Positions 24,126 to 34,200 of a stretch of 64,000 nt of DNA are shown one piece after another. The stretch's first letter is position 1. Each line of letters begins with the position of its first letter. This DNA comes from Alopecurus myosuroides (lineage: Eukaryota > Streptophyta > Magnoliopsida > Poales > Poaceae). Below the pieces are notes generated by a model. The model made no database searches. It saw nothing but the letters and a program-made list of their open reading frames with translations, and was not told the origin of the DNA. The stretch is from contig CM054057.1 of the NCBI GenBank assembly GCA_028641055.1, positions 725,930,484-725,994,483 of the forward strand. The letters are read 5' to 3'. The position numbers and the translations under genes were made by a program.

Positions 24126-24771
24126 ATGCCTCCGAGGAGGAACAGCACCACCGGCTTCAGTGGCGTCCGAGCGCATCAAAACGGAATATTCACCGCGGAG
24201 ATCCGCTACGGGGACGTCCGCATCCCCTTGGCTCCTTTGTGACGGTGGCGGAGGCCTCCCGGCCTGGGACGCGGCAGCCTGGCGCCTCAACCGCCCGCAG
24301 TCGCTGATGAATTTCAACGACTGCCAGAGACGCTGGGAAGCGGAGGCCAGGGCGCCGACGCCGCATATCGTCATTGCCGCCGACCACTGCCACCTCCACC
24401 ACTGCGCGTTTTAGGGCCTAGTCGATGCCAGGGACGAGCGCGCCGTCCGCGAGTATTACCGGAATAATCAGGAGGAGCAGCGCGCCGACGAGGAGCTCTG
24501 GCAGACCCACGCGGCTGAGCGGGCGGAGCGCCGTCTTCAACGCCACCTCATGTTAGAGGCCACCCAGGAGGCGAGGATGAAGGCGCTTCAAGAGCTCCGC
24601 CGGGCCGACCACGCCCGCGAAGTCTGGGCCTCCAACGATCTGAGGTGGGGGCCTATCTCGGACACAATATCGTGCACCTCCGACGACGAAGAGGAGGTCA
24701 CCGACGAGTTCGCCGCCGCCGACGACCAGGAGGAAGTCACCGACGAGTTCCCCGATGACGACGAGGAGTAA
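24126..24771 (+). pseudogene. Broken AP2/ERF-domain-like gene carried by transposon DNA
   Basis: The ATG at 24,126 has strong context (GCCACCATGCC). The protein opens MPPRRNSTTGFSGVRAHQNG and continues FTAEIRYGDVRIPL, matching the start of an AP2/ERF DNA-binding domain (GVR...W/F-AEIR). Near 24,235 the frame shifts; the next frame resumes with WDAAAWRLNRPQSLMNF, the end of the AP2 domain (DxAAWRL...NF). An in-frame TAG at 24,412 breaks the rest, which continues as a Glu/Arg-rich helix (HAAERAERRLQRHLMLEAT) and an acidic repeated tail (EEVTDEF twice). AP2-like genes of this form are common in Triticeae repeats (from memory). One frameshift plus one stop make it non-functional. Confidence 0.65.
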
Positions 24772-25086
24772 TGTCCGTCTGTTTTCTATTTTTAATAAAA
24801 GATTTTGTATTCTGGCAAACTGCGGCGTGCTAGCGCGTCTGTTTTCTCCTTTCTGTTTTCTGTTTTCCGTGTGATTCTTCCTGGTTGGTGGGATTCAGAC
24901 GCTAGAAACAAACACACCCTTGATCCAACGACTCACAAGAGCTAACATTAGGGAGGAGGATGGTACATCTGGATAGATAAACAAGGCAGTACATAATGGT
25001 AAGAGTGGATCTAAAACTAAACGGAGAGCATAGATCTAGATAAACAAGGCAATACATAATGGCAAAAGTGGATCTGATCTGCTAGT

Positions 25087-25590
25087 CATACTCCTGCCTA
25101 TGCCTATGGTACTCCGACTCGTAGTTGTTGTACTCGCCACCGTCGTCGACACTATCATCGGACGATGCTATGGACTCCCTCGGAGGATCATGACCCCACG
25201 ACTGGACGTGAGGGTAGCGCAGGCGGGGGTTATCGCCAGCCCTGATGTAGTTCATGACGCTCTGAAGAGTCCGTCCGCCGCCCCACCACTGTTGATGACC
25301 GGCCTCGTTGAAGTTTGAAGGAGACGGGCTGTTCTCCTCGTACCTGGCGAGCGCACTCGCACGCTGATTGATGAAGAAGGCGTCTCAAGTAGGGCGGTAG
25401 TCGGGATTCCAAATGGGATTCCTCCGCTGCTCCGGCGTAAGCTCGTGGTAGTAGTGGTTCGTGATGGCCGTCCGACGCGCCACACCTTGAGGAACATGAG
25501 GGACCGGCACTCTTCCGGCGCTCAGCATCCAACCAGCGGGGACGCTGTAGCCGGGCGGGCACGGGTAGTTCGAGGCGTAAAGTGCCTCCG
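25087..25590 (-). pseudogene. Broken gene of the transposon-borne '(W)xLSAGRVPVP' family
   Basis: Minus-strand reading from about 25,590 gives ALYASNYPCPPGYSVPAG, WMLSAGRVPVPHVPQG and LTPEQRRNPIWNPDYRPT, then a stop (TGA near 25,386). It continues in frame with DAFFINQRASALARYEEN, LQSVMNYIRAGDNPRLRY and an acidic end ESIASSDDSVDDGGEYNN, ending RQEYD-stop near 25,087. It is related to the antisense gene at 43,131-44,204 (WHLNPQRIPVPPAPTG) and to the coding ends inside the palindrome at 22,161-22,565. Function unknown. The start is not defined. Confidence 0.55.
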
Positions 25591-26050
25591 CCTGCAGGAA
25601 GGTTAGAGTAGGTAGGTAGAATTCATGGGAGAGTGGTGAGTTTATATGTGTTTATGCCAATGGTGGCAATGCATACATATATATAGTGAGAATAAACAGA
25701 CCTTTTAGTCTCACTGGTAGAAAAAAGGCCTTCCATACGCCCCCTATAGTCTCCAAAATGTCCGAACCGTGACTAAAGAGGTCTTTAGTCGCGGTTCGGG
25801 AGGCGACCGCGACTGAAGGTCTTGAGTGGCGGTTTGGGAAGCGCGCGGAGGGCTTTAGTCCCAGTTGGCCTAGCCACCCGCGACTAAAGGTCCGAACTGC
25901 TCGCCTCCCGGTCTTTAGTCCCGGTTGGCCTGGCCACCCGCGACTAAAGTTCCGAACTGCTTGCCTCCCGCGCGGTTCTAATTCACGAGCGAGGCAGAAA
26001 GGCCTCATTGCTACAGTGCGCGCGCGGCTCTCTCTTCTTCTTCCTCCACC

Positions 26051-26775
26051 ATGGATTCTCCCGTTTTGAAGATTCTCCCGGTGGCCACACCATGCGGCAA
26101 GACTCTCCACGTCGCCTATACCAACAATTGTGAGATCCTCCCTGAAGCACTTGACCGTTTGAGGAAACTCTATGAAGCCGATGAACACCACAAGTTCTTT
26201 GGGCTAGATCTCGAGTACACGGCCAATCAAAAGGATGTGGCCGTCATCCAGATTGCTTACAAGGAAACCGTTCTGGTCTTCCAAAGGGCAAGGTACGCAC
26301 ACAATCTCTTGTAGGATAGTTGTTGCATTTTCGATTTGTTGTTGCATTGAAAGAATACACTTGTTGCAACAATATCTAACATGTGTTCCATTTTTGTTGT
26401 TGCAGTAGTGCAAAGAAATGTCCAGAACTTATGAATTTTCTTGTCAACAAACCTTTCGACTTTTGTAGCGTCGATATCACAAATGACCAGCAGAAGATGA
26501 TGTGCACCTGGAATATTGAGATACCTGAAGACCACTACATTGATCTTCAGGACTTGATCCATTTTGATGAGCTCGACGGGGACAAGATCGGGATGGCTCA
26601 GATGGAAACTGCCTTCATCCACCACGACTACAGAACGATGAAGACTAGTTTCCCCTCGAGAAATCACAACTATTGGGGGGAGAACCCACTTGACCTGATC
26701 AATCTCCAGTATGCAGCAATAGATGCATATGTTGCGTTCGAGTTGTTCCTCATCTACTCTTCAGAGCTCGAGTAG
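26051..26775 (+). CDS. DEDDy 3'-5' exonuclease (RNase D / Werner-exonuclease-like), two exons, inside a CACTA element
   Basis: Exon 1 is 26,051-26,292 and exon 2 is 26,406-26,775. The 113-bp phase-2 intron has good borders (CAAG|GTACGC and TTGTTGTTGCAG|T). The joined frame is open for 203 residues. The domain (DNA_pol_A_exo1 type) shows Exo I FGLDLEYTA (D53, E55), Exo II VDITNDQQK (D108) and Exo III YAAIDAYVAFELF (Y183, D187), so all DEDDy residues seem to be present. Such enzymes remove nucleotides from DNA or RNA 3' ends with two metal ions. Whether this one acts on DNA or RNA cannot be told. The ATG has good context (CCACCATGG) and lies 340 bp from the left terminus. The length suits a compact single-domain exonuclease. 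No helicase or HRDC domain is present. Confidence 0.75.
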
Positions 26776-27230
26776 ATGGTTGTTTGTGTACCGCTATGTT
26801 TGCATTATTCGAGACTTTATATATGTAGTACTACTTTTATGTACCGCTATGTTTGCATTATTCGAGACTTTATATATGTAGTACTACTATTATGTAATGG
26901 ATATATGTCCTATATTATTTCTATCAATTGTGTATGTGTTTAAGTATCGCTGTGCTTAAGACTAACTCCTTTGCAAAATATTTGAGAAAACGAGTGGAAA
27001 ACATGGAAAACAGAAGGTTACTTAAATGTCTCAAAACCTTGTGAGAGAAGAAGACTAATGAAATGGCTCAAATAAAACCAAGGGTTGAAAAGGACATGAT
27101 GCATTCATAAGGACTGGAAAATAGAAGAGATTTAGGAAAAGGGAAACAAAAGATTTCCTAGGATTAAGAGATATGACCAATTAATCAAGATGCATTCATA
27201 AGGACCGGAAAACAGTGAGATAAAATATTT

Positions 27231-27495
27231 TTCTGAATTTTTTGATATATTATTTGTATTTTTAAGATTTTAAAATGAATTCGTTTTATTTTTCTGAATT
27301 TTTTGATATATTATTTGTATTTTTTAGATTTTAAAATGAATTAGTTTTATTTTTCTGAATTTTTTGATATATTATTTGTATTTTAAAGATTGTAAAATGA
27401 ATTAGTTTTATTTTTCTGAATTTTTTAATATATTATTTGTATTTTTAAGATTTTAAAATGAATTAGTTTTATTTTTCTGAATTTTTTTTAGAAAT
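27231..27495. repeat. Tandem repeat, 61-bp unit, just over four copies
   Basis: TTCTGAATTTTTTGATATAT starts units at 27,231, 27,292, 27,353, 27,414 and 27,475, exactly 61 bp apart. The copies differ at only a few positions. Very AT-rich. Confidence 0.9.
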
Positions 27496-27667
27496 AATAC
27501 AAATTAAAAGTTAATGTTTATTTATTTATTCAAAATTATTATTACATCATTACTTTTGTTTATTAAAAGATTTATTTGAAATTCAAACAATAAACAAATG
27601 TGGCATCGTCCAACATGTTAATAGGATTGATATGATACTAGTATCACATACATGCGTGCGAAACACT

Positions 27668-27757
27668 TGGATGCGGGACGGGATAGAACTCGGAAGTTAA
27701 GCTTGCTAGTGCTAGAGTAGTGGGAGGATGGGTGACCGAGCGGGAAATTTGACCACG
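27668..27757 (+). repeat. 5S rRNA-derived fragment inside the CACTA element
   Basis: GGATGCG, AGAACTC, GAAGTTAAGC, TGCT, GAGTAGT and GGATGGGTGACC occur in the order and approximate spacing of the plant 5S rRNA gene, covering the internal control region (A box and C box). Several positions are changed and the ends are not conserved, so it is not a functional 5S gene. It could have come from a 5S-derived SINE, a Cassandra-type LTR or 5S DNA directly. Confidence 0.65.
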
Positions 27758-28072
27758 AGTAAGTAATTTGACTAGAGATAATTTTAGTTAGACACTAAGC
27801 AAATAATAAAAATTCTGAAAAAAGGGAGCGAAAAATAATTAGAAACCCAAATGAATTAAAAAAAAAAGAAATAGCCTTTAGTCCCGGTTCGTGTTACAAA
27901 CCGGGACTAAAGGTCGGCGCACGCCAGCCACCCACGTGGACGGGCCTTTAGTCGCGGTTCGTAAGAGGCGCGACTAAAGGGGGGCCTTTAGTCGCGCATA
28001 TTTAGTCCCGGTTGCACGGCCGGGATTAATGGTCTTTGCAAACCGGGACTAAAGGCCTATTTCCTACCAGTG

Positions 28073-29210
28073 TCTCGGCCCGTTTACCAACAGGGACTAA
28101 AGGGTTATGGTTTCGTTGGGACCAATCACAAAGAATCACACGGATTATGTGTTTCTTTCAAGCGCTTATGAGTCGTTGGATCAATGGTGTGTTTGTTTTG
28201 AGCTCTTGTGAGCCGTTCGATCAGGGGTACGGTGTGTTTGTTTCGAGCGCTTGTTAGCCGTTGGATTAGTGGTGTTTCTTTCGAGCACTTCTTAACCGTT
28301 GGATCGAAACCCTAGCACAACACTTTGTGACCCAGAGGACCCTGTATATAGCCCACCTCTTGGAGTCCCTTCATACATCATTCAGTTCATCCACCGAACA
28401 CAAATCATTCGGATTCGCCAGCATACGTCCTACCGTGCATTTGATATGCATATATGCACTCAGGAGCCACAGTGGGGCTGTATGCTGGCGATACTGATTG
28501 TTTTGTTCTACATCCCCCATTCAATGTTTGACAAAAGATTTGATACATCATTCAGTTCATCGACCGACTACAAATTATCCGGATTCGTTCATCATACGTC
28601 CGACCGTGCTTTTGATATGCATATATGCACTCAGGAGCCACGGTCGGGCTGTATTATGGCGACACCGTTTGTTTTGTTCTATATATCTACAAATCCTCCA
28701 GTTCACACGCCCGACAGTGATGTTGATACAAAACATGTAGAAAACAGAGGTGGACTAATCCAAATACATGAACCATGCAAGTTTGATACATTATTACACA
28801 ATAGTCTACCAATAGTACATGTTTGTTTTCTGTGAGCTCATATGGCATTATGCTCTCGGGCATTTCATCGAACACCTCTTGTGCATATGAGGGAAAAACA
28901 AGTGAGCACACCACACCAAAAAGTGAGTGGCATGAGGAGTCGAGAGGGCTGGCATGACAGTGTTTATAAAAAAAGAGAAATTTTTTGGATTTGAAGAAAA
29001 AAAAGAATTCTATTAATTTTTATTTTCCATCTATTTGGTTAGTTTTTCTTAATGAAATTGAAATTATTAACTAAAGGGAAATGTAGAAATAAAGAAACAA
29101 CTTTCCATCTAGGTGGGGGTCTTTTGCCCCGGTTGGTGGCTTCAACCGGGGCCAAAGAACCCCCACGACCCGCCCTGCTCGTTGCGGGCCTTTAGCCCCG
29201 GTTTGTTCAT
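28073..29210. other. CACTA-derived DNA right of the nested element: two sets of short tandem repeats, no gene
   Basis: 28,130-28,300 holds three or four imperfect units around GTGTTTGTTTCGAGCGCTTG and GTTGGATCA. An inverted relative of this sits at 24,895-24,945. At 28,376-28,690 a unit of about 170 bp is repeated twice (CATTCAGTTCATC...GCATATATGCACTCAGGAGC). The open reading stretch across it (28,299-28,835) is explained by the repeat and is not called. At 29,113-29,210 CACTA subterminal words appear (TTTTGCCCCGGTTGGTGGCT, CAACCGGGGCCAAAG) and stop abruptly. Confidence 0.6.
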
Positions 29211-31252
29211 TTATTTGGAATTCTTATACTGGCTTTCAAAAATTATGCATGGTAGAAAAATGTTCATGGTATGTATTAAAACTATCATTTTAAATGGTAG
29301 TAATATCTATGAAAAAGAAAATATAAAACAAGATTATAAAAAATTCAAGACAATATACGCATGACGTGTTAGGTTAGCACCTAGGAACACCCAAAAAACA
29401 AAATCTACCCCAATTTTTCACAAGATACCTTCTGGTTCGCTTGCAGTGAGAGTTTCGAGCTATAAGTTCAGAAACTCGCTAGGGAGAAGGTGATCCTAGA
29501 GCCGGTCACACCCAGGAATGGAATATTCGACATCTAAAACCTTTAACACACCTGTACACACATTGTATGGCTGCATCTAGAATTTTGTGAGATTCCGACG
29601 ATCTGAAACCTTCTCGGCGAAACTCTAGCCGCGCTAGAGAAAATCAAATTTCTATCTACCCATATCATCGGAGTTGAAAAGGATAGACAAGTATATAATT
29701 TATTAGAAAAGAATAAATTATTTTTCTTAAAGATATATATTAGTCTTTACCATGTGCAAAAACATAGCAAATGCACTGCAAAGGCTTAATTTATTTCGTG
29801 GGCGAGTATACGTTAAAAACTGACACGGAGTCTGTTTCCGAAGCTAGCTTATCATTGCCCTTTGTTTGTACACGGTAAAGATTTAAGGAAAACACTTGTT
29901 TTAGGGGGACCTAACGATGCCAAACGTAGGTCCCCTGCTCTTTGCCTCGCTCGTTCCTGTTCTGCACACTTTGGGCCGGCCCGTTACACCTTATACGGGC
30001 CCAACAAACAATAATTTGTCTTTTAGCCCAATTCTCGCGTCAGACTATGTGCAACTATTATATGCTAAGTCTTCTTCGCAATTTCAGCAACGTTGCATAC
30101 GTCTTTAATATTTGTTACAATTTCGCACTTATTTTGTTGTGAAACCACAAATGAAATGTTGCAATGTTTTCTGTATGATTTTTCTAGAAAATGTTTATAT
30201 GTTTATTAGAATTCATTTGGAATGACATATTTATGGGCTCCTTTACATGTTGTAAACATGTAATTTTTTTGTTGCTATCGATTTACCTTTTTGTTGAAAT
30301 AGGTGATGATTTTTGTTGCAACTGAAACAGTGACAAATATTTTTGTTGCTTACCAACTTTTTAATTGATGCAAATATTTCTTTTTTATTGCAATAGGTTG
30401 TGATTTTTGTTGAATTGTTTAAAAATTTTTGTTGCAACGCAATAACATATTGTTTAACTGTTATTTGTAACATTATTTTATTTTCGAAAAAGATTTGGGA
30501 AAATTGTTGCAATACTTTTTTTTTAACACATGGGCGATAATTTTTGTTGCGATACCAGTGAATTTGTTGCAATGACAATTTTACTGTAATTATCGAGATA
30601 GCCGGGAGGCAACGCGATCTACCACTTCGCTTAAGTGGGACTGTTGTGGACTGCGGGTTCTATATCCAAAAAAGTGAGGGGCTCAAATGCAAAAACATGT
30701 TTTGCGGATTTTTGGCCGTTAGATGCAGATCCGATGGCTCGCAAGGGGACTTAGGATTAGCAAATCCTAGGACGACCTACGCAGAGTACCGCCCAAGATT
30801 TAATCTTTGCCTTATGCGATACAAGTCAAAGACCTCTGTAACTAACCCGTCCATCCGGCCGTTTGCGCGGACACGTGTTATATTTTGGCCGTGTGTTCTT
30901 GACTTCCTTTGCCAATTGCCATATGTGCTTTCATTTGACGTGTGATTTTTTTCCTTTGCTATGATTCCGTTTGTCTGGTTTTACCATGTGTGGCACACGG
31001 TAAAGAATGGTTACCGCGTGATCGATATCTAAAACACGACAGAGAGCCAGGCACACGACGTGGACCTCTAAGCCTACTTACTGCCCACAAAGTGCTGGAA
31101 ACTCAACTTCGTGGCTCAATCTGGTGACGGATATCCACTTCGCGAGCAAGTAACATCTCCTCATCTTGTGAACCGTGTTGTGATACAATTCCTGTTTTGG
31201 GCTGTGATTCCATCATCAGGTAGTAGTACCGGCAGGAGGTCGAGCGCGCGGC
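29211..31252. other. Upstream region of the bHLH gene; remnants only
   Basis: No gene is recognised. Degenerate TTTGCC/GTGTG CACTA words occur at 29,740-29,880 and 30,960-31,060 (TGTGTGGCACACGGTAAAGA), possibly the ends of one decayed element. At 30,260-30,590 the word TTTTTGTTGC recurs about ten times. A perfect CACGTG (30,872-30,877) lies 376 bp before the bHLH start codon. No convincing TATA box was found. Confidence 0.5.
30872..30877. promoter_or_regulatory. G-box / E-box (CACGTG) upstream of the bHLH gene
   Basis: ACACGTGT contains the palindrome bound by many bHLH and bZIP factors. The position, 376 bp before the ATG, makes it a candidate site, including for self-regulation. It sits near transposon remnants and could be chance. 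Confidence 0.3.
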
Positions 31253-34200
31253 ATGGACGACTCGAGCATGTTCATGCAGTGGGCCATGGAGACGCTGCAG
31301 CACGAGAGCCCGCCGGCTGCCGCTCCCTGCGCCGTCCTGCAAGAGCTGCTACCGAACGGCACGGCTCCTGCGAGAGCGGCAGCCGCAGCCGCACAAGATC
31401 GCGCCACATATTGTGGTAGCTCAGGCGTCGGCGGTCGTGAGAACACGCTGGGCGGCTGGCCATCCAGCTACCAACCCGTGGCCTGCCACTCCGCTACCAC
31501 CATGACGCAGCCGACCATACACGACGAGGCCACGCCCACCGCTCCCGCAGGACAGGCGGACGTGCCGGAACTGAAACAGGCGCCGGAGCAGTGCGTGCAG
31601 GACCACGTCATAGCGGAGCGGAAGCGCCGCGAGAAGATCAACCGGAGCATGATCGAGCTCTCCACCGTCATCCCGGGCATCAAGAAGGTCCCCATTCCTA
31701 CATTTCTCACCCCATCTCGTGTCGCCTCCACCAATGTTTTAAATAGCGGGTTAAAAGATTTAGCGGCAACCTACGGAAAAAGTTATAGCGATGTTATATC
31801 GCCGCTATAGCGCGCTATTTACGGGTTTTGATACCTTTAGCGCGCTAATGCACTTAGCGGCATAGTGTTGAAAATTCTATAGCGTCCCTATAGCGACTAG
31901 ATCACGCTATTTTAAACTTTGGCCTCCAATCAACTCTTCTTACGAGAAAACTTCCGCTAATTAAACTCATTGACCAATTTGTTCAGATGAACAAGGCCAC
32001 GATCCTGTCTGCTGCTGTGAGGTACGTGAAGGAGCAGCAGGAGAAGATCAAGGAACTCGAGGGGCGCAATGTGCGGAGCGTAGACTCGGTTGTGCTTCTC
32101 AAGAGACCGGATGCCACGGTGACAACAGGGAGCCCGCTGCCGGAAATCCATGTGAGGATCTCGGAGAGCAACGTCATAATGACGATCCGTTGCAAAGACG
32201 GGAAGGGCGTGCTTGTAAGGCTGCTCGCCGAGGTCGAGGGGCTTCACCTTACCATCACACACACCATTTTTATCCCCTTCCCGGCGTGCACTATGAATAT
32301 AACCATCACGGCAAAGGCAAGTTCATTACTCCTTGATTTTTTGCTTCTGGGCACATTTTGTTATTTATGTTTATAGGTGACATTTTGGTATAATTTCCAA
32401 CATGAAACAATATTGACTACTCCAACCGGTCCAACCAAAGGGCCATCCGTAATGGGAAACGGTTCTACCGTTTCTAATACTATTACATGTCATTAGCTCA
32501 TGCACAATCTCCGATCCATCGTTTCCTTCCTTGGTTTCTATATGCTACTCGCATTTATTTATTTTTGGGCCCATTCCATCTTCTCAAGTTGGCAGGATTG
32601 CTCTTGCATGGTTGACCGTCCCTAGGTGCAATCCAACAACACGTCTCTTTCCTTTTGCTCTCACATGTGCACATGCAAATGAGACTATGGGCAGAGCCAT
32701 CCACATGCAGCAATAACCCCCCTCTTCTCCTGGTCTCTCTTTCCTTTCCTTGATACAGATATGAAAGTAGTTAAGCTTAAACTTGCATTAGAACGCAGCA
32801 TAAATGGAAATAATATGCCAGAATATTTACCTGACCTATGGTCACCCGCAAGCTAGCCTTACCCGCTAATTAGCCTCATTAAGCTGCCAGAGGAAGTAAT
32901 TGTCGAAACACTTTGCATGCTCTCTCAAGAGCCGTAGCCAAAATAACAAACGGCTCTACTCATTTATCTGATTAATTAGCCTTTCATGTAGGCAAAAATT
33001 CTGCGTGGATCTCTAAGAATCTGCCATAAATTTTAAGATAAAATAAGTCTACAACCTATAATAAATAAATATTTACATGATAGCACTGACTACGAGGCTG
33101 GTCATAGTAGAGAGTAACATGGAGTCACTAGTCTATGTTACTATATCCATAGTGGGAAGTAACACAGAAGTGGTGTCATATAAAAGTGTATTTATTATCT
33201 TAAAAACTCATATTGTATAGAAAGGTATGATATCCCTAGGTCGCTAATTTTCCCAACAAAATATAACTTATATAGATGCACATAAGGATATAATTAATCA
33301 TTAGGTCTTCCTGCTTGGGCTTCATGGTACCATTTTTGGAAAATTTAAATACAATACCTTCAAATTATTAAAATAAAATCTAGATGTACATAATGATGAA
33401 CCTCCTAGCGTGCAAGAAAAGAAATGCAAAATAATTTGTTACCTGGGCTATGTAAAAATAATAAAATTATGGTTATGAGGTAGCGAATGGTGCAAATTTT
33501 AAACTTTGTCAGGTTACTTTATCTAGTCCAAAATAAAATATACATATATTTCTAATAGTGATTTTACATGTTTGTATTATACATCAAACGTTTTCACTAT
33601 TACGTTGTGATATTAAAACCTTCAAACATTGGCAGACATTCCACCTACGAATTTACATTTCAAAAAATAACATCTTTATCTTGTGTAAAAAAAATCAAAG
33701 AAATGTCTTGTGAAAAATCTACCATAATTATTTTTCGTTTCATACAAAGGAAATTTTTTTTTTTTGGCAAAACTTTATGCCACACACGTAAAATACGAAG
33801 ATGTACATGTGAATTTTACTTTCATATTTTAGAACTTTAAACATATTTCAAAAACCTTTTTCCGCAAACAAACACCTACAAAAAATATGGTGGAGCCAAA
33901 AAAATGTTTTTTAAGGACCTCTCCAAAATAGGAGGAAATGCGTAAACATATATGTGGTACACTTTTTCACACAATAGACTATAAAAGTATGGCCGATTCG
34001 AAATATATAAACTCATTTTCGTTTACGCCACTACATTAAAAAATATTCAAGTATAGTACACATGTTAAAAAATGTTCGGTAAATTGTTTTCAAGTAATAG
34101 TGATTTAAACGGAGGACCTTGCTTGTGTCAGTCAGCTAGACGCCACGAAGGGGTAGGCGTGCATCGATTGCTTCTGACAGGTGCAGTCTGTTGGGTCCCT

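Larger units (their letters stand above)
17473..25711 (-). mobile_element. CACTA-type element; left terminus clear, right end not resolved
   Basis: The terminus CACTAGTGGAGGGCACC starts at 17,473 after AGC (candidate target duplication). Subterminal repeats CCCGGTTGGTAACACC...GGCAAAAGG follow at 17,490-17,680. Similar repeats lie at 23,290-23,470, beyond the minus-strand accessory gene. Right of this are a tandem repeat, a broken AP2-like gene and another broken gene. The DNA resumes at 28,073 after the nested CACTA element and shows another subterminal block near 29,113-29,210. No matching TAGTG terminus with AGC was found, so this may be more than one element. Confidence 0.55.
25712..28072 (+). 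mobile_element. Complete small CACTA element carrying an exonuclease gene
   Basis: Left end CACTGGTAGAAAAAAGGCC; right end GGCCTATTTCCTACCAGTG. The inverted termini match over the first 9 bases and most of the next 13. The target duplication TCT is present on both sides (25,709-25,711 and 28,073-28,075). Subterminal repeats (GGTCTTTAGTC, CCCGGTT...AACCGGGACTAAAGG) lie inside both ends. The 2361-bp element encodes no transposase, so it needs one in trans. It holds an exonuclease gene, a 61-bp tandem repeat and a 5S rRNA-derived piece. It inserted into the subterminal region of an older CACTA element. Confidence 0.9.

Noticed and set aside
27668..27757. A functional 5S rRNA gene
   Set aside because: Too many changes, missing conserved ends, and it lies inside a transposon.
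28299..28835. 178-residue open stretch
   Set aside because: Explained by the 170-bp tandem duplication; no similarity to a known family.
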